This document shows positions 28,701 through 37,776 of a DNA stretch of 64,000 bases, piece by piece (the first letter of the stretch is position 1; each line of letters opens with the position of its first letter). The stretch comes from Marinifilum breve (lineage in GTDB: Bacteria; Bacteroidota; Bacteroidia; Bacteroidales; Marinifilaceae), in assembly GCF_003202155.1 (NCBI RefSeq), contig NZ_QFLI01000009.1, positions 62,001 through 126,000 of the forward strand, read 5' to 3'. The notes below the pieces were generated by a model, which searched no databases, was not told where the DNA came from, and was given only the letters and a program-made list of their open reading frames with translations. Position numbers and translations under genes: made by a program.

Positions 28701-30801
28701 CTGAGATTGTTGGCAGGGCATCATTATCCTGAATGGTCGCTGTACCCGAAACAATACTTTCAACTGCTTCAATTACATTAGTAATCGATAAGGTAAAATC
28801 TTCATCAGTTTCATTTAGAATATCATTTGTGATTGGCACTGAAATGTCGACAAATGAATCACCCGAAGCAATTGTTGCTGATCCGGTAGTTGGACTAAAA
28901 TCCTGACCACTGGCTGCAGTTCCAGCAGTTGTATAATAATCGAAAGTAACATCAACATTATCTTCTTCTAACCAAGGGTGAGATAGTTCAACCCTAAATA
29001 CTGCATTTAAGTCTGTTCCCTCTGTAACGGTAATGTCTGTGCTAGTTACTGATAAACATGGCAATATCCGAATTTCGTTTGAAGGGAAAGACTCTGTATT
29101 TGAATCGCCACAAGGAGATAAGCCTGTTACTTTGTACCTTCCCGGACTATTGGGTTGGTAAGTTGAATTGTTTTCATCTGCTATTAGGCCTCCATCTTTA
29201 TACCAATTATAAGATGTAAACCCAGATGCTGTTAGAACAACATTGTCGCCACATAAGCCTTGTTCGGCAATGTCAGGACTCTGGTTTACTTGAGGAATGT
29301 CTCCAAATCCCGAGAAGTAACCACCTCCACCAACATTTCCACTTTGCACGGCAAGCATTGCATTTAATGCCCCTGTTGATGAAACTTTATAGATTTGATC
29401 TGAACCACCATTATATACCAATCTTTGAAGCTCCGATTTAGGAATATTATAGGATTCCCAATGGGTATTATTTGGTACATCTCTACGGTAATTGTTTACA
29501 TTTTGAAGATCAACCCCATTTAATTGTATCTGTGACCCGCTTTGAGTAACCAGTTTTAGCACAGGACTAACAGTTAAACTGGAAAGTTTATCAGCATATG
29601 CAATTGTTACTTCTTTGTCAGCTGTACACTTTAAAGGGGGTATAAAACAAAGTCCGGCAGTTTGATTTTTATCTGCTCCTGAAAGAGTTTGATAAACAAA
29701 AATTTTCTTGTTGGCGGTAATATATAAGTTTTTATCTACTGAACTAACAAATTCATTGTGTCCTGTAAAGTAGTAACTACCAGGAGAATTCAATGTTTTG
29801 GTTTTTGTAATGAGCCTAATGGACCCATTACTCCTACGTTTATTATAGTAATAAGTAACAGTAGTATTAGCTTCTGTGGCTACAATTAAAGCTCGTTCAT
29901 TGTATTTAGGACCTGTACTAACGCCTTCACCTTTAATCAAAATATATTCTTGTCCAACAACATCAGTTGGAACCAGTTGGTCAAATCCAATATCACGTCC
30001 GTTTCCTTGAGCTTTCAAATGACCAGTTGCACACCAGGAACCTGAACTTACTGCTATGGGTTTGTTTGAACTGATATGAGTACCATTTACATGATTTAAG
30101 TTTTTATTCTGATTTTTAAGCTGGTTTATACTTACCCCAATTACAACAGACTGTCCTTTCTGAAGACTTTCTGTAAATGTATTTTGAGACCTGTTTGAAA
30201 ATTTAACTCGTGGATTACTAAAGGTAATATTTGTATTATTTTCAGTAGCCATAACAGAAATAAAATGACCATTGTAGTTGTCGTAAGTTCCTGTTTCTGA
30301 GCGCATGTGTCCACTGTAAAAATCAGTCCCCAAACCAGTGGTTCCTTTGGATGTTAGTAAATCTCCTTGAGCACCAGATTTTTGTTGAATATTAACAAAG
30401 AATTTTTTTGGCCCAGATACGATTAAACCCTCGGTATCCAAAATTTGATTTAGCTGTGAAGTTCCTATAACACCTTGGGAATTAAGTCTTCTTCCTGCTG
30501 TTTGAGTAGATGAGGTATAGACAGAGAAATTTAGACTTATTTTTTTAGGCGATGTATTTGATAAACCAGTTACAGTTCTAACAAAAGTTCCATTGTTATT
30601 TGTAATGGTTACGTCAAAAGGATCGCTTTCAGTAGTGGTAAGTACCATTTGGTGATCGTCAACATCTGAACTAGATGATGTAAAAGAACACATTGGCGGA
30701 ATATAGTGTAAACTGTCAACTTGTGCTTTTGATTCTTGAAACATCAAAACAAGAGACGAAGTAAGAACAATATGAAAGAGTAGAGGTAGAAATCTTTTCA
30801 T
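25783..30801 (-). CDS. giant secreted surface protein: IgGFc-binding-like, Calx-beta, cadherin-like and HYR domains
   Basis: A 1672-residue protein with signal peptide (ending ESKAQ). Domains in order: an IgGFc-binding-like N-terminal module (about 30-490), an Ig-like segment (PDIAEQGLCGDNVVLTASGF), four Calx-beta repeats (each opening near VTEGTD or ASEIEGT, about 590-1060), three cadherin-like/tandem-95 repeats (DEDVALSENVMTNDLG type, about 1065-1340) and two or three HYR/Ig-like repeats. Such proteins are adhesins or cell-surface scaffolds. It ends in TPSPIGIFFQE immediately after an Ig-like repeat, with no T9SS type A or gliding-associated type B sorting domain, which suggests C-terminal truncation. 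A terminator separates it from pgk. Confidence 0.9.
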   Translation of the reverse strand: MKRFLPLLFHIVLTSSLVLMFQESKAQVDSLHYIPPMCSFTSSSSDVDDHQMVLTTTESDPFDVTITNNNGTFVRTVTGLSNTSPKKISLNFSVYTSSTQTAGRRLNSQGVIGTSQLNQILDTEGLIVSGPKKFFVNIQQKSGAQGDLLTSKGTTGLGTDFYSGHMRSETGTYDNYNGHFISVMATENNTNITFSNPRVKFSNRSQNTFTESLQKGQSVVIGVSINQLKNQNKNLNHVNGTHISSNKPIAVSSGSWCATGHLKAQGNGRDIGFDQLVPTDVVGQEYILIKGEGVSTGPKYNERALIVATEANTTVTYYYNKRRSNGSIRLITKTKTLNSPGSYYFTGHNEFVSSVDKNLYITANKKIFVYQTLSGADKNQTAGLCFIPPLKCTADKEVTIAYADKLSSLTVSPVLKLVTQSGSQIQLNGVDLQNVNNYRRDVPNNTHWESYNIPKSELQRLVYNGGSDQIYKVSSTGALNAMLAVQSGNVGGGGYFSGFGDIPQVNQSPDIAEQGLCGDNVVLTASGFTSYNWYKDGGLIADENNSTYQPNSPGRYKVTGLSPCGDSNTESFPSNEIRILPCLSVTSTDITVTEGTDLNAVFRVELSHPWLEEDNVDVTFDYYTTAGTAASGQDFSPTTGSATIASGDSFVDISVPITNDILNETDEDFTLSITNVIEAVESIVSGTATIQDNDALPTISVNDQTFNEDAGTISLQVSLNTESGKTVSVNYNIVDNTATQPEDYSATNYSGTISFNPGEKDKNISISIVDDNIYEPGSNESFNVQLSSLSNAAAGNTNATISIIDNEVLPTITVSNASEIEGTNIEFQAILSHPSAVDVTFDYQTVLSNGPGNAKQNDFINFTTFSTGTITIPAGSTSADFPIFVTKDDNANEQTEEFVVNFSSVNNASLVNTSAIGTILDNEGNPTLSISDASATEGNSIDFTITVSPVRSTDINFEYRTTNGTANSPADFNGTGWTSITLPANQTNINLSINTVQDTDEEGNENFAIEIGNPPSKVDIGISTATGTIIDDDDTPDARDDNFSIDEDVALSENVMTNDLGLGDPPVTVVSNTNPSNGSLTLNNDGSFTYTPDPNFNGSNTFNYTIQDVDGDQSSATVTITVNPINDVPVASNDTYSTPEDTQLNNDVSSNDNNLFDLPITYSIVSDVSNGTLTLNANGTFSYMPNSEFFGTDGFTYEITDGNGDAVQASANITVVFNNDAAPVAVDDNTSTNEDTAVTIDVLANDSDIDGNQTIDKASVLIKSGPSNGSLSQNFVTGEVTYTPDNNYTGSDNFTYTIKDNSGAESNEASVSISITVDNDPPVAICKSNVTIYLDATGNYTLDPTEIDNGSNDDNDGGTVTLSVAPNTFDCTDKGTVSVTLTVTDEDLSSTTCATNITVVDNSPPSVKTAQDNITITAESGICGAKVNYTGPVFTDNCDGDQSGTLISGLSSGSNFPVGITTVTYEYTDASGNTPVQSSFTVTVTDDEKPTLNNTSDRNLNPNTTGCEYLVSGTAFDITATDNCGILSLTHNYNGGGTSLNGESFPDGITNVTWTIEDIHNNITTHIVQISVTSNLSATISGPSGSQGCEGEELIFTANASNGNPGYTYKFYVNNVEQNSGVTGNTFTISTLADGDKIKAEAIDNLGCSAQSSEITMTITDTPSPIGIFFQE

Positions 30802-30871
30802 GGTTACTATTTAGGGAATAATATTAAGATGCTACGAAAATTAATACAAATTGTTTAAGTTTTGTTAAGAT

Positions 30872-30903
30872 AAAAAAAAAGCAGCCTCGAAAGACTGCTT
30901 TAA
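30872..30903 (-). terminator. pgk intrinsic terminator
   Basis: On the minus strand AAAGCAG pairs with CTGCTTT (extended by C-G and a wobble), followed by a run of nine T. It lies about 35 bp past the pgk stop and before the surface-protein gene. Confidence 0.82.
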
Positions 30904-30938
30904 GAATCCCTGAGAAGGGAAATATTATGGATCGTTAA

Positions 30939-32126
30939 TTACCCTCTAATAGCTGCAACACCTGGCAATTCTTTACCTTCGATGTACTCTAAAAGAGCAC
31001 CACCACCAGTTGATACATAGCTTACTTTGTCAGCCAAGTTGTACTTGTTGATCGCTGCAACAGAGTCACCACCACCAATTAATGAGAAAGCACCTTTTTC
31101 AGTAGCTGTTACAATTGCATCAGCAATTGCTTTGGTTCCTTTAGCGAAAGTATCCATTTCGAATACTCCAACAGGACCATTCCAAAGAATTGTTTCTGAT
31201 TCTTCGATAACTTTCTTGAAGTTTTTGATGGTTTCACCAGCAACATCTAATCCCATCCAATCAGCTGGAATTTCTGAAACGTTACATTCTTTAGTGTTAG
31301 CGTCGTTAGAGAAATCGTCAGCGATTAATGCATCAACTGCCAAGTGAAGTTTTACATTGTTTGCTTCTGCTTCACTCAAAATTTCTCTTGCGATATCTAA
31401 CTTATCATCTTCAACCAATGAGTTACCAATCTTACCACCCATCGATTTAACGAAAGTGTAAGTCATACCACCACCAATAATCAAGTGGTCAACTTTAGGC
31501 ATTAAAGTTTTAATGATATCGATTTTTGAAGATACCTTAGCACCACCCATGATTGCAGTTAAAGGACGTTTAGAGTCTTTCAATACTTTATCAACGCTTG
31601 ATAACTCACCTTCCATTACGTAACCAAACATTTTGTCGTTAGGGAAGAATTTAGCGATAACAGCAGTTGAAGCGTGAGCACGGTGTGCAGTACCAAATGC
31701 ATCGTTAATCCAAAGGTCAGCCAAGTCAGCTAATTTTTTAGCGAAAGCTTCGTCACCAGCTTTTTCTTCACCGTAAAAACGAAGGTTTTCTAACAATAGA
31801 ACTTCACCTTCTTTTAGGTCAGCAGCCATTGTTTTAGCACTTTCACCAATACAATCATCAGCAAATTTCACATCAACACCTAATTTTGCAGAAAGGTGAG
31901 CAACGATGTGTTTCAATGAGAATTTTTCATCAACACCTTTTGGTCTACCAAGGTGAGACATCAAAATAACTGATCCGTTTCCTTCTAATACCTTTTTGAT
32001 AGTTGGAAGTGCAGCACGGATACGTGTGTCATCAGTAATTTCGAACTGATCGTTCAAAGGCACATTAAAATCTACTCTGATAATCGCCTTCTTTCCTGAA
32101 AAATTGTATGAATCAATTGTTTGCAT
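30939..32126 (-). CDS. pgk: phosphoglycerate kinase
   Basis: This 395-residue glycolytic enzyme makes ATP from 1,3-bisphosphoglycerate. Motifs: [12 protein letters not shown] near residue 16 (PGK signature), SHLGRPKG (substrate binding), [19 protein letters not shown] and the C-terminal [11 protein letters not shown] and [13 protein letters not shown] nucleotide-binding segments. Length is typical. It has its own promoter and terminator, so it is a single-gene unit. Confidence 0.98.
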   Translation of the reverse strand: MQTIDSYNFSGKKAIIRVDFNVPLNDQFEITDDTRIRAALPTIKKVLEGNGSVILMSHLGRPKGVDEKFSLKHIVAHLSAKLGVDVKFADDCIGESAKTMAADLKEGEVLLLENLRFYGEEKAGDEAFAKKLADLADLWINDAFGTAHRAHASTAVIAKFFPNDKMFGYVMEGELSSVDKVLKDSKRPLTAIMGGAKVSSKIDIIKTLMPKVDHLIIGGGMTYTFVKSMGGKIGNSLVEDDKLDIAREILSEAEANNVKLHLAVDALIADDFSNDANTKECNVSEIPADWMGLDVAGETIKNFKKVIEESETILWNGPVGVFEMDTFAKGTKAIADAIVTATEKGAFSLIGGGDSVAAINKYNLADKVSYVSTGGGALLEYIEGKELPGVAAIRG

Positions 32127-32477
32127 TGGAATATGTCTTTATATTTTTTTCTTCCAAACAAAGGTATGTTTTTATTCAAATTGCTGCAAAAAAGAAAGGA
32201 AATTCACTTTTAAACATCACGAAATCAGATGTTAATAGCTTGTTGATCTTTGACTTTGAAACGATTGCATAAATTTTCCTTATTGCAAATTAATGGTCAA
32301 AACGTCATTTTTTCCTCAAATGGCTTTGATCTTAAGCTATAATGATAAAGCTCTCCTTAATTTTTTTAACTTTGGATACCCCGATGTACCTTTGCACCAC
32401 ATTCGGGATTAAATGATTTTTGATCAGCAGATGAGGTTTAACCTTATCTGTTCGAAACCATTTCATATTGAAAATTC
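32127..32477. other. 351-bp divergent promoter region between pgk and holB
   Basis: Holds the pgk promoter on the minus strand (32159-32190) and, on the plus strand, a -7 box TACCTTTG at 32387-32394 about 85 bp before holB with no clear -33 partner. No gene or strong structure is seen. Confidence 0.6.
32159..32190 (-). promoter_or_regulatory. pgk promoter
   Basis: Read on the minus strand: TTTG (complement of 32187-32190), 20-bp spacer, TACCTTTG (complement of 32159-32166). The start point is expected near 32152, about 25 nt before the pgk ATG. Confidence 0.72.
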
Positions 32478-33602
32478 ATGCAATTTAAAGATATAATTGG
32501 CCATAAAGAGGTCAAACAGCGTTTTATTCAAACCGTTAAAGAAAACAGAGTTAGCCATGCACAATTGTTGATTGGTCCCAAAGGAGTTGGGAAACTATCG
32601 ATGGCAATTGCATTTGCTCAGTTTGTTTCCTGTTTAGATAGAAAAGACAACGATTCGTGTGGGCTTTGTTCATCGTGTAAAAAATATGCGAAATTGGTTC
32701 ATCCCGATCTTCATTTTGTTTTTCCGGTTGTTAAAGGGAAAGGATTTACCAATCCAGTGAGCGATAATTTTATTGAATTGTGGCGTTCGCAATTCGAGAG
32801 TGATTCTTATTTTGACATTGGAGATTGGTACAGAACCCTTGGAGTGGATAATTCACAAGGGATGATTTATTCGGGCGAAAGTAACGAGATTATCAGGAAA
32901 CTGAGTTTAAAAACTTACGAATCGGATTATAAGGTAATGATCATTTGGTTGCCTGAAAAAATGCATACTTCATGTGCCAATAAGCTTCTGAAAATGATTG
33001 AGGAGCCACCGTCAAAAACTTTGTTTTTTATGGTGTCAGAAGAGCCTGATAAAATACTTCAAACCATATTGTCGCGAACACAATTGATTAAAATTCCAGC
33101 AATTGATCAGGAATCATTATCTGTTGCGGTTAAAAGTGAATTCAGCCTTAACGAGCAGGAATTAAAGAATGTGGTTCGTTTATCGGAGGGAAGCTACCGC
33201 AAGGCAAGAATCCTTATTCAGAATTCGGATGAAAATGCAGAGAATTTCGAGAATTTCATAGCCATTATGAGAAGGTGTTATGCCCGTAATGTAACCGACA
33301 TTATGGAATGGGCCGAAGAGATTGCGACAATTGGCCGTGAACGCCAGAAAAGTTTCTTGAATTATGCGGTTAGAATGATACGTGAGAATTTTATTCTAAA
33401 CCTAAAGCAGCCTGAGATGGTTTATTTAAGTGGCGAGGAGATGAATTTTTCGCAGCGCTTTTCTCCTTATATCAATGAGGATAATGTTTGGATGATTTCA
33501 GATGAGCTTTCGAAGGCTTATACAGACATTGAAAGAAATGCCAACGCAAAGATCGTTTTTCTTGATTTGGGTTTAAAACTGGTTAAATTATTACGTCCCT
33601 AA
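32478..33602 (+). CDS. holB: DNA polymerase III delta-prime subunit
   Basis: A 374-residue AAA+ clamp-loader subunit. Walker A GPKGVGK is at residues 33-39, zinc-type cysteines cluster at C52, C61, C64 and C67, and the sensor-1 region reads SRTQLIKIPA. The protein carries SHAQLLIGP, typical of HolB rather than DnaX, and is too short for DnaX. It precedes ricT, the same neighbour order as holB-ricT in Bacillus, which supports the assignment. Confidence 0.92.
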   Translation: MQFKDIIGHKEVKQRFIQTVKENRVSHAQLLIGPKGVGKLSMAIAFAQFVSCLDRKDNDSCGLCSSCKKYAKLVHPDLHFVFPVVKGKGFTNPVSDNFIELWRSQFESDSYFDIGDWYRTLGVDNSQGMIYSGESNEIIRKLSLKTYESDYKVMIIWLPEKMHTSCANKLLKMIEEPPSKTLFFMVSEEPDKILQTILSRTQLIKIPAIDQESLSVAVKSEFSLNEQELKNVVRLSEGSYRKARILIQNSDENAENFENFIAIMRRCYARNVTDIMEWAEEIATIGRERQKSFLNYAVRMIRENFILNLKQPEMVYLSGEEMNFSQRFSPYINEDNVWMISDELSKAYTDIERNANAKIVFLDLGLKLVKLLRP

Positions 33603-33696
33603 TCACCAATAATTTCTCGAAATAGTTACCTTTAAAGGTTTGTAAAATAAATTAGCTAATTTTGCGGTCGATTATCGACTAATAATCAATATATAT

Positions 33697-34851
33697 ATGA
33701 CAGAAAATAAGGAACCAAAAGGGAAATGCGCAGGCTGCGCATCCAATAAAAGAGACCATCGTCTTCTGGCTGGTAAGCTCGATGTTTACGATTGGTTGCA
33801 AGATGTTCCTGAAAGTGCACAATGTCCAGATGTTGTTGAAATAAAATTTAAGAATACCCGTAAGGGATTCTATTCAAATACAAATCAATTAAGATTACAA
33901 AGAGGTGATGTGGTAGCAGTTGAAGCATCACCAGGACATGATATCGGTATTGTATCCTTAACAGGCGATTTGGTTGTGGAGCAAATGCGCAAACAAAAGC
34001 TTGATCCGAATACATACGAGGCAAAAAAAGTCTACAGAAAGGCAAAGCCTGTTGATATCGAAAAATGGCATGAAGCTATTGCACTGGAACACAAAACAAT
34101 GATTAAAGCTCGCCAAATATCTGCTGAACTGAAGCTAGATATGAAAATTGGCGATGTTGAATACCAGGGAGATAAAACAAAAGCAATTTTCTACTATATC
34201 GCTGATGATAGGGTTGACTTTAGACAGTTGATTAAAGTATTGGCAGAGCAATTCAAAATCAGAATCGAAATGCGCCAGATTGGTGCAAGACAAGAAGCTG
34301 GACGAATTGGAGGAATTGGCCCTTGTGGTAGAGAGCTTTGTTGCTCAACCTGGATTACCAACTTTGTTTCGGTAACAACAAATGCTGCTCGTTATCAGGA
34401 GATTTCCTTAAATCCTCAGAAACTTGCAGGACAGTGCGGAAAACTGAAATGTTGTCTGAACTTTGAGTTGGATTGTTATATCGATGCTCAAAAGGATTTC
34501 CCGAATACAAGCATTCCGTTGGAGACCAAGGATGGAACAGCTTATCATCAGAAGACAGATATTTTCAAGAGACAAATGTGGTATTCATTCGATAAATTCA
34601 ATTCGATGAATATGGTACAGGTTTCTGTTGATAGAGTGAAGGAGATTATCCGCTTGAACAAGAAAGGAATCAAGGTTGATAAATTGATCTCTGAAAAATC
34701 AATTGACAACAAAAAATCTTTGGACTACGAAAATGTTGTAGGCCAGGACAGCTTGAATCGATTCGATAAGAAGGAGAATCCAAATAAACGAAAAGGGAAA
34801 AGAAAATTCCGTCGTAAACCAAGAAAACCAAACAAGCCAACAAAGTCATGA
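33697..34851 (+). CDS. ricT: RicT/YaaT family protein with PSP1 domain
   Basis: A 384-residue PSP1-domain protein. It has an N-terminal CAGCAS cysteine cluster, the PSP1 core (RGDVVAVEASPGHDIGIVSL, then KAIFYYIADDRVDFRQLIKVLAEQFK), and conserved CGRELCCSTWI and CGKLKCCLNFEL cysteine motifs. In Bacillus RicT works with RicA and RicF in an iron-sulfur complex that assists RNase Y-dependent RNA processing. The C-terminal 40 residues are a lysine/arginine-rich tail absent from short homologues. Its end overlaps gldH by four bases (ATGA). Confidence 0.9.
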   Translation: MTENKEPKGKCAGCASNKRDHRLLAGKLDVYDWLQDVPESAQCPDVVEIKFKNTRKGFYSNTNQLRLQRGDVVAVEASPGHDIGIVSLTGDLVVEQMRKQKLDPNTYEAKKVYRKAKPVDIEKWHEAIALEHKTMIKARQISAELKLDMKIGDVEYQGDKTKAIFYYIADDRVDFRQLIKVLAEQFKIRIEMRQIGARQEAGRIGGIGPCGRELCCSTWITNFVSVTTNAARYQEISLNPQKLAGQCGKLKCCLNFELDCYIDAQKDFPNTSIPLETKDGTAYHQKTDIFKRQMWYSFDKFNSMNMVQVSVDRVKEIIRLNKKGIKVDKLISEKSIDNKKSLDYENVVGQDSLNRFDKKENPNKRKGKRKFRRKPRKPNKPTKS

Positions 34852-35321
34852 ACAAATTGATTTGGATTTTTTGCGTGGCAGTAATTGCACTGGCAACACA
34901 ATCGTGCGATTCCAATCGTGTTTATGAAGAGTATAAAGAAATTCCGGATTATAGTTGGAACATGAACAATACTCTTCGCTTTGAAGTTGATGTAACCGAT
35001 ACCATCAGTGTTCACAATTTGTATATCAATATTAGGAATACTGGTGGATATGCCTACAGCAATTTGTGGCTGTTTGTGAAGAGAACTTCGCCGGATGGAA
35101 ATGTACTCGAAGATAAGTTCGAATGCAGTTTGGCTACCGAAAAAGGAAAATGGTTCGGTAGCGGATTTGGTGATATTTTCGATTTAAGAATTCCATTCAA
35201 ACAGAATGTGGTTTTTCAAAAATCGGGAATATACGTATTCGAAATTGTGCAGGGAATGCGCGATGAGGAATTGAAAGAAGTAGTGAATATTGGCTTAAGA
35301 CTTGAGAAAGCAAATCAATAA
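34848..35321 (+). CDS. gldH: gliding motility lipoprotein GldH
   Basis: A 157-residue lipoprotein with a signal peptide whose lipobox ends ATQSC (cysteine at about residue 20). The GldH pattern is visible: YEEYKEIPDYSWN, FEVDVTDTISVHNLYINIRNTGGYAYSNLWLFV and the C-terminal EIVQGMRDEELKEVVNIGLRLEK. GldH is required for gliding and type IX secretion in Flavobacterium and is widespread in non-gliding Bacteroidota. Its start overlaps the ricT stop, implying translational coupling. Confidence 0.92.
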   Translation: MNKLIWIFCVAVIALATQSCDSNRVYEEYKEIPDYSWNMNNTLRFEVDVTDTISVHNLYINIRNTGGYAYSNLWLFVKRTSPDGNVLEDKFECSLATEKGKWFGSGFGDIFDLRIPFKQNVVFQKSGIYVFEIVQGMRDEELKEVVNIGLRLEKANQ

Positions 35322-35339
35322 AATTTTTAGCGTTTAGTC

Positions 35340-36083
35340 GTGGGAAAGAATAAATTACAGCGTTTTGCTGAGATGGATACATTTGATAATGTTTTTCAAC
35401 CAACACATAAAGAGGTTTGGGAGACAAATTATCATTTGAAAGGAAAGTGGAATAAAGAAGTTTTTAAAAACGATAATCCAATTGTATTAGAAGTTGGATG
35501 TGGAAAAGGAGAATATACCGTAGGTTTAGCTCGTAAATTTCCGAATAAAAACTTTATTGGGATTGATATAAAAGGCGCAAGAATGTGGCGCGGTGCCAAA
35601 ACGGCTATCGAAGAAGGCTTGGGTAATGTAGGATTTATCAGAAGCAAAGCAGAATTGCTTGAGTCGATTTTTGAATCAGGCGAGATTTCTGAGATCTGGA
35701 TCACTTTTCCTGATCCACAAATGAAAAAGGAAAGAAAAAGACTTACTGGAACACGCTTTCTGAAACTTTACTCGAACTTGTTGACCAAGGATGGAATTAT
35801 TCACTTGAAGTCGGATAGTAATTTCTTGTATGAATATACTTCATACGTGATCAAGGAAAACTCTCTTCCAGTGGATGTTGATACCAATGACTTGTATAAC
35901 TCAGGAAAGGCTGATGATATTCTTTCGATCAGAACATTCTACGAACAGCAATTTCTTGACAGGGGAATTCCGATTAAGTATTTAAAATTCATGCTTGATG
36001 GAAAAACCGAATTTGTTGAGCCGGATGTTGAGATTGAATTGGATTCGTACAGAAGTTTCGGTAGAGAAAAGCGCAAACAGTAA
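35340..36083 (+). CDS. trmB: tRNA (guanine-N7)-methyltransferase
   Basis: A 247-residue SAM-dependent enzyme forming m7G46 in tRNAs. It shows the SAM-binding motif VLEVGCGKGEYTVGLA, the GIDIKGARMWRG block and WITFPDPQMKKERKRLTGTRFL, the TrmB signature. Translation begins at GTG 35340; the first residues (GKNKLQRFAEMDTF) match family N-termini, which decides the start over the downstream ATG at residue 12. The next gene starts on the base after its stop. Confidence 0.95.
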   Translation: MGKNKLQRFAEMDTFDNVFQPTHKEVWETNYHLKGKWNKEVFKNDNPIVLEVGCGKGEYTVGLARKFPNKNFIGIDIKGARMWRGAKTAIEEGLGNVGFIRSKAELLESIFESGEISEIWITFPDPQMKKERKRLTGTRFLKLYSNLLTKDGIIHLKSDSNFLYEYTSYVIKENSLPVDVDTNDLYNSGKADDILSIRTFYEQQFLDRGIPIKYLKFMLDGKTEFVEPDVEIELDSYRSFGREKRKQ

Positions 36084-36422
36084 ATGTCTGATCTCTACGA
36101 TAAAATTTACGAAGTAGTTCGGCAAATTCCTGCCGGAAGAGCTACCAGTTATGGTGCAATTGCCAAGTTTGTAGGATCTCCCAGAGGTTCGAGAATGGTT
36201 GGCTGGGCCATGAATCAATCACATGCTAGCGAAGCATATGTGCCAGCCCATCGGGTTGTAAATCGTTTGGGCATGTTGAGTGGAAAGCATCATTTTCCTG
36301 GCGAAAACTTAATGCAAGAACTTCTCGAAAATGAAGGAATTGTTGTGATTGATGACCAAATACAAGACTTCGACAAAATATTTTGGGATCCCATGAAAGA
36401 ACTTGATTGGGATTCTATTTAA
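36084..36422 (+). CDS. alkyltransferase-like protein (MGMT family without catalytic cysteine)
   Basis: A 112-residue protein with the MGMT DNA-binding fold: AGRATSYGAIAKFVGSPRGSRMVGWAMNQ carries the base-flipping Tyr and the Arg finger (about Y23 and R37). The active-site motif PCHRV is replaced by PAHRV at 54-58, so A55 stands where the methyl-accepting cysteine should be. It is therefore an ATL, which binds O6-alkylguanine and probably hands it to nucleotide excision repair rather than repairing it directly. It abuts trmB. Confidence 0.93.
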   Translation: MSDLYDKIYEVVRQIPAGRATSYGAIAKFVGSPRGSRMVGWAMNQSHASEAYVPAHRVVNRLGMLSGKHHFPGENLMQELLENEGIVVIDDQIQDFDKIFWDPMKELDWDSI

Positions 36423-36438
36423 ATTCAGTCTAAATATA

Positions 36439-36655
36439 TACCTTTGTTGGTATCTTATCGAATTCAATATCAAATTGAAAGGAATTCGATTCAATACCGA
36501 TTTTTAATCAGTAAAAGTCATTTATTCGTTTTTTCTCTAAATGACTAACAGATTATATATCGGCATTTCAATTTAATATTTCATCGTTTCGCCAGTGGCT
36601 CACGCTGAGAGTTAAATTGGTTAAAAATATTTTAAAGAATTAATATTCATAAATC
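36439..36655 (+). promoter_or_regulatory. mrp leader with -7 box and nested hairpin
   Basis: TACCTTTG at 36439-36446 gives a possible start about 200 nt before mrp. The leader contains CAATTTAA (36569-36576) pairing with TTAAATTG (36612-36619), enclosing CAGTG/CGCTG (36593-36597 and 36603-36607). No known riboswitch class was recognised. Confidence 0.4.
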
Positions 36656-37753
36656 ATGAGTTACACTCAAAAGCAAATTACGGACGCTTTAAAATTGGTT
36701 CAATATCCTGGTACCGATAAGGATATCATGGGGTTGGATATGGTTCGTAATATTAAAATTGAAGGAAAGAAAATTGGTTTCGATTTGGTATTCCAAAAAT
36801 CAGACGATCCTAATATCGTTCCATTGAAAAAAGCCTGTGTTTCAGCCATTCTAAAATTTGTTGATAGAGAAGCTGAAATTAAAGGAAACATTAAAGTAAA
36901 GGCAATGCATGTGGTTGAAGAACCAAAAGTTTTGCCAAAAGTTAAAAATATTATTGCTGTTGCATCGGGTAAAGGTGGTGTTGGAAAATCAACTGTATCA
37001 TCGAACCTGGCAGTTGCATTGGCAAAAGCTGGAGCAAAAGTAGGTTTGATTGATGCCGATATTTATGGTCCTTCGGTACCATTGATGTTTGGCGCTGAGT
37101 CAGCTCGTCCTAACCTGGTTAATGTTGATGGTAAGGATTTGATTGAACCACACGAAGCTTATGGTGTAAAAATGCTTTCTATTGGTTTCTTTGTTGATCC
37201 TGCTCAGGCAACTGTTTGGCGTGGACCAATGGCTTCCAATGCATTAAAGCAGATGATTGAAGAAGGAAACTGGGGAGAGTTGGATTACGTATTAATCGAC
37301 TTGCCACCAGGAACCAGCGATATTCACCTTACTTTGGTACAAACTGTTCCTGTAACTGGCGCCATTGTGGTAAGTACGCCACAAGAGGTTGCTTTGGCTG
37401 ATGCCGTTAAAGGAATTAGCATGTTCGAAGGACCAGGTGTTAATGTTCCTGTATTGGGAATGGTTGAAAATATGGCTTGGTTTACGCCAGCTGAATTGCC
37501 AGAAAATAAATACTACATTTTCGGTAAAGATGGATGTAAAAAACTTGCTGAAGAAAAAGGAATCGAATTGTTGGGACAAATTCCAATTGTTCAAAGCATT
37601 CGCGAAGGTGGTGATAGCGGTAAACCTGCTGCCGTGAACGAAGATTCTGTAGTTGGTATGGCTTTCGCCGATTTGGCAGCTAAATTGAATGCAGCGGTTG
37701 ATGCTAGAAACCAAAAATCAGCACCAACTGAACGTGTGAAAATTACACGATAA
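36656..37753 (+). CDS. mrp: Mrp/ApbC-type P-loop iron-sulfur carrier protein
   Basis: A 365-residue protein with an N-terminal MIP18/DUF59 domain (about 1-90) and a deviant Walker A P-loop, GKGGVGKST, at residues 105-113, followed by LIDADIYGPSVPLMFG and DYVLIDLPPGTSDIHLTL. Mrp/ApbC/Nbp35 proteins carry [4Fe-4S] clusters to targets. The CxxC that binds the bridging cluster in most family members (after ENM near residue 270) is not present: the segment reads ENMAWFTPAELPENKYY. Single gene with its own terminator. Confidence 0.93.
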   Translation: MSYTQKQITDALKLVQYPGTDKDIMGLDMVRNIKIEGKKIGFDLVFQKSDDPNIVPLKKACVSAILKFVDREAEIKGNIKVKAMHVVEEPKVLPKVKNIIAVASGKGGVGKSTVSSNLAVALAKAGAKVGLIDADIYGPSVPLMFGAESARPNLVNVDGKDLIEPHEAYGVKMLSIGFFVDPAQATVWRGPMASNALKQMIEEGNWGELDYVLIDLPPGTSDIHLTLVQTVPVTGAIVVSTPQEVALADAVKGISMFEGPGVNVPVLGMVENMAWFTPAELPENKYYIFGKDGCKKLAEEKGIELLGQIPIVQSIREGGDSGKPAAVNEDSVVGMAFADLAAKLNAAVDARNQKSAPTERVKITR

Positions 37754-37776
37754 GGATATAAAACCATATAATGAGT

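Noticed and set aside
26586-29441. Several open frames opposite the giant surface-protein gene.
   Set aside because: They lie within a well-supported coding gene and show the biased composition of antisense shadows.
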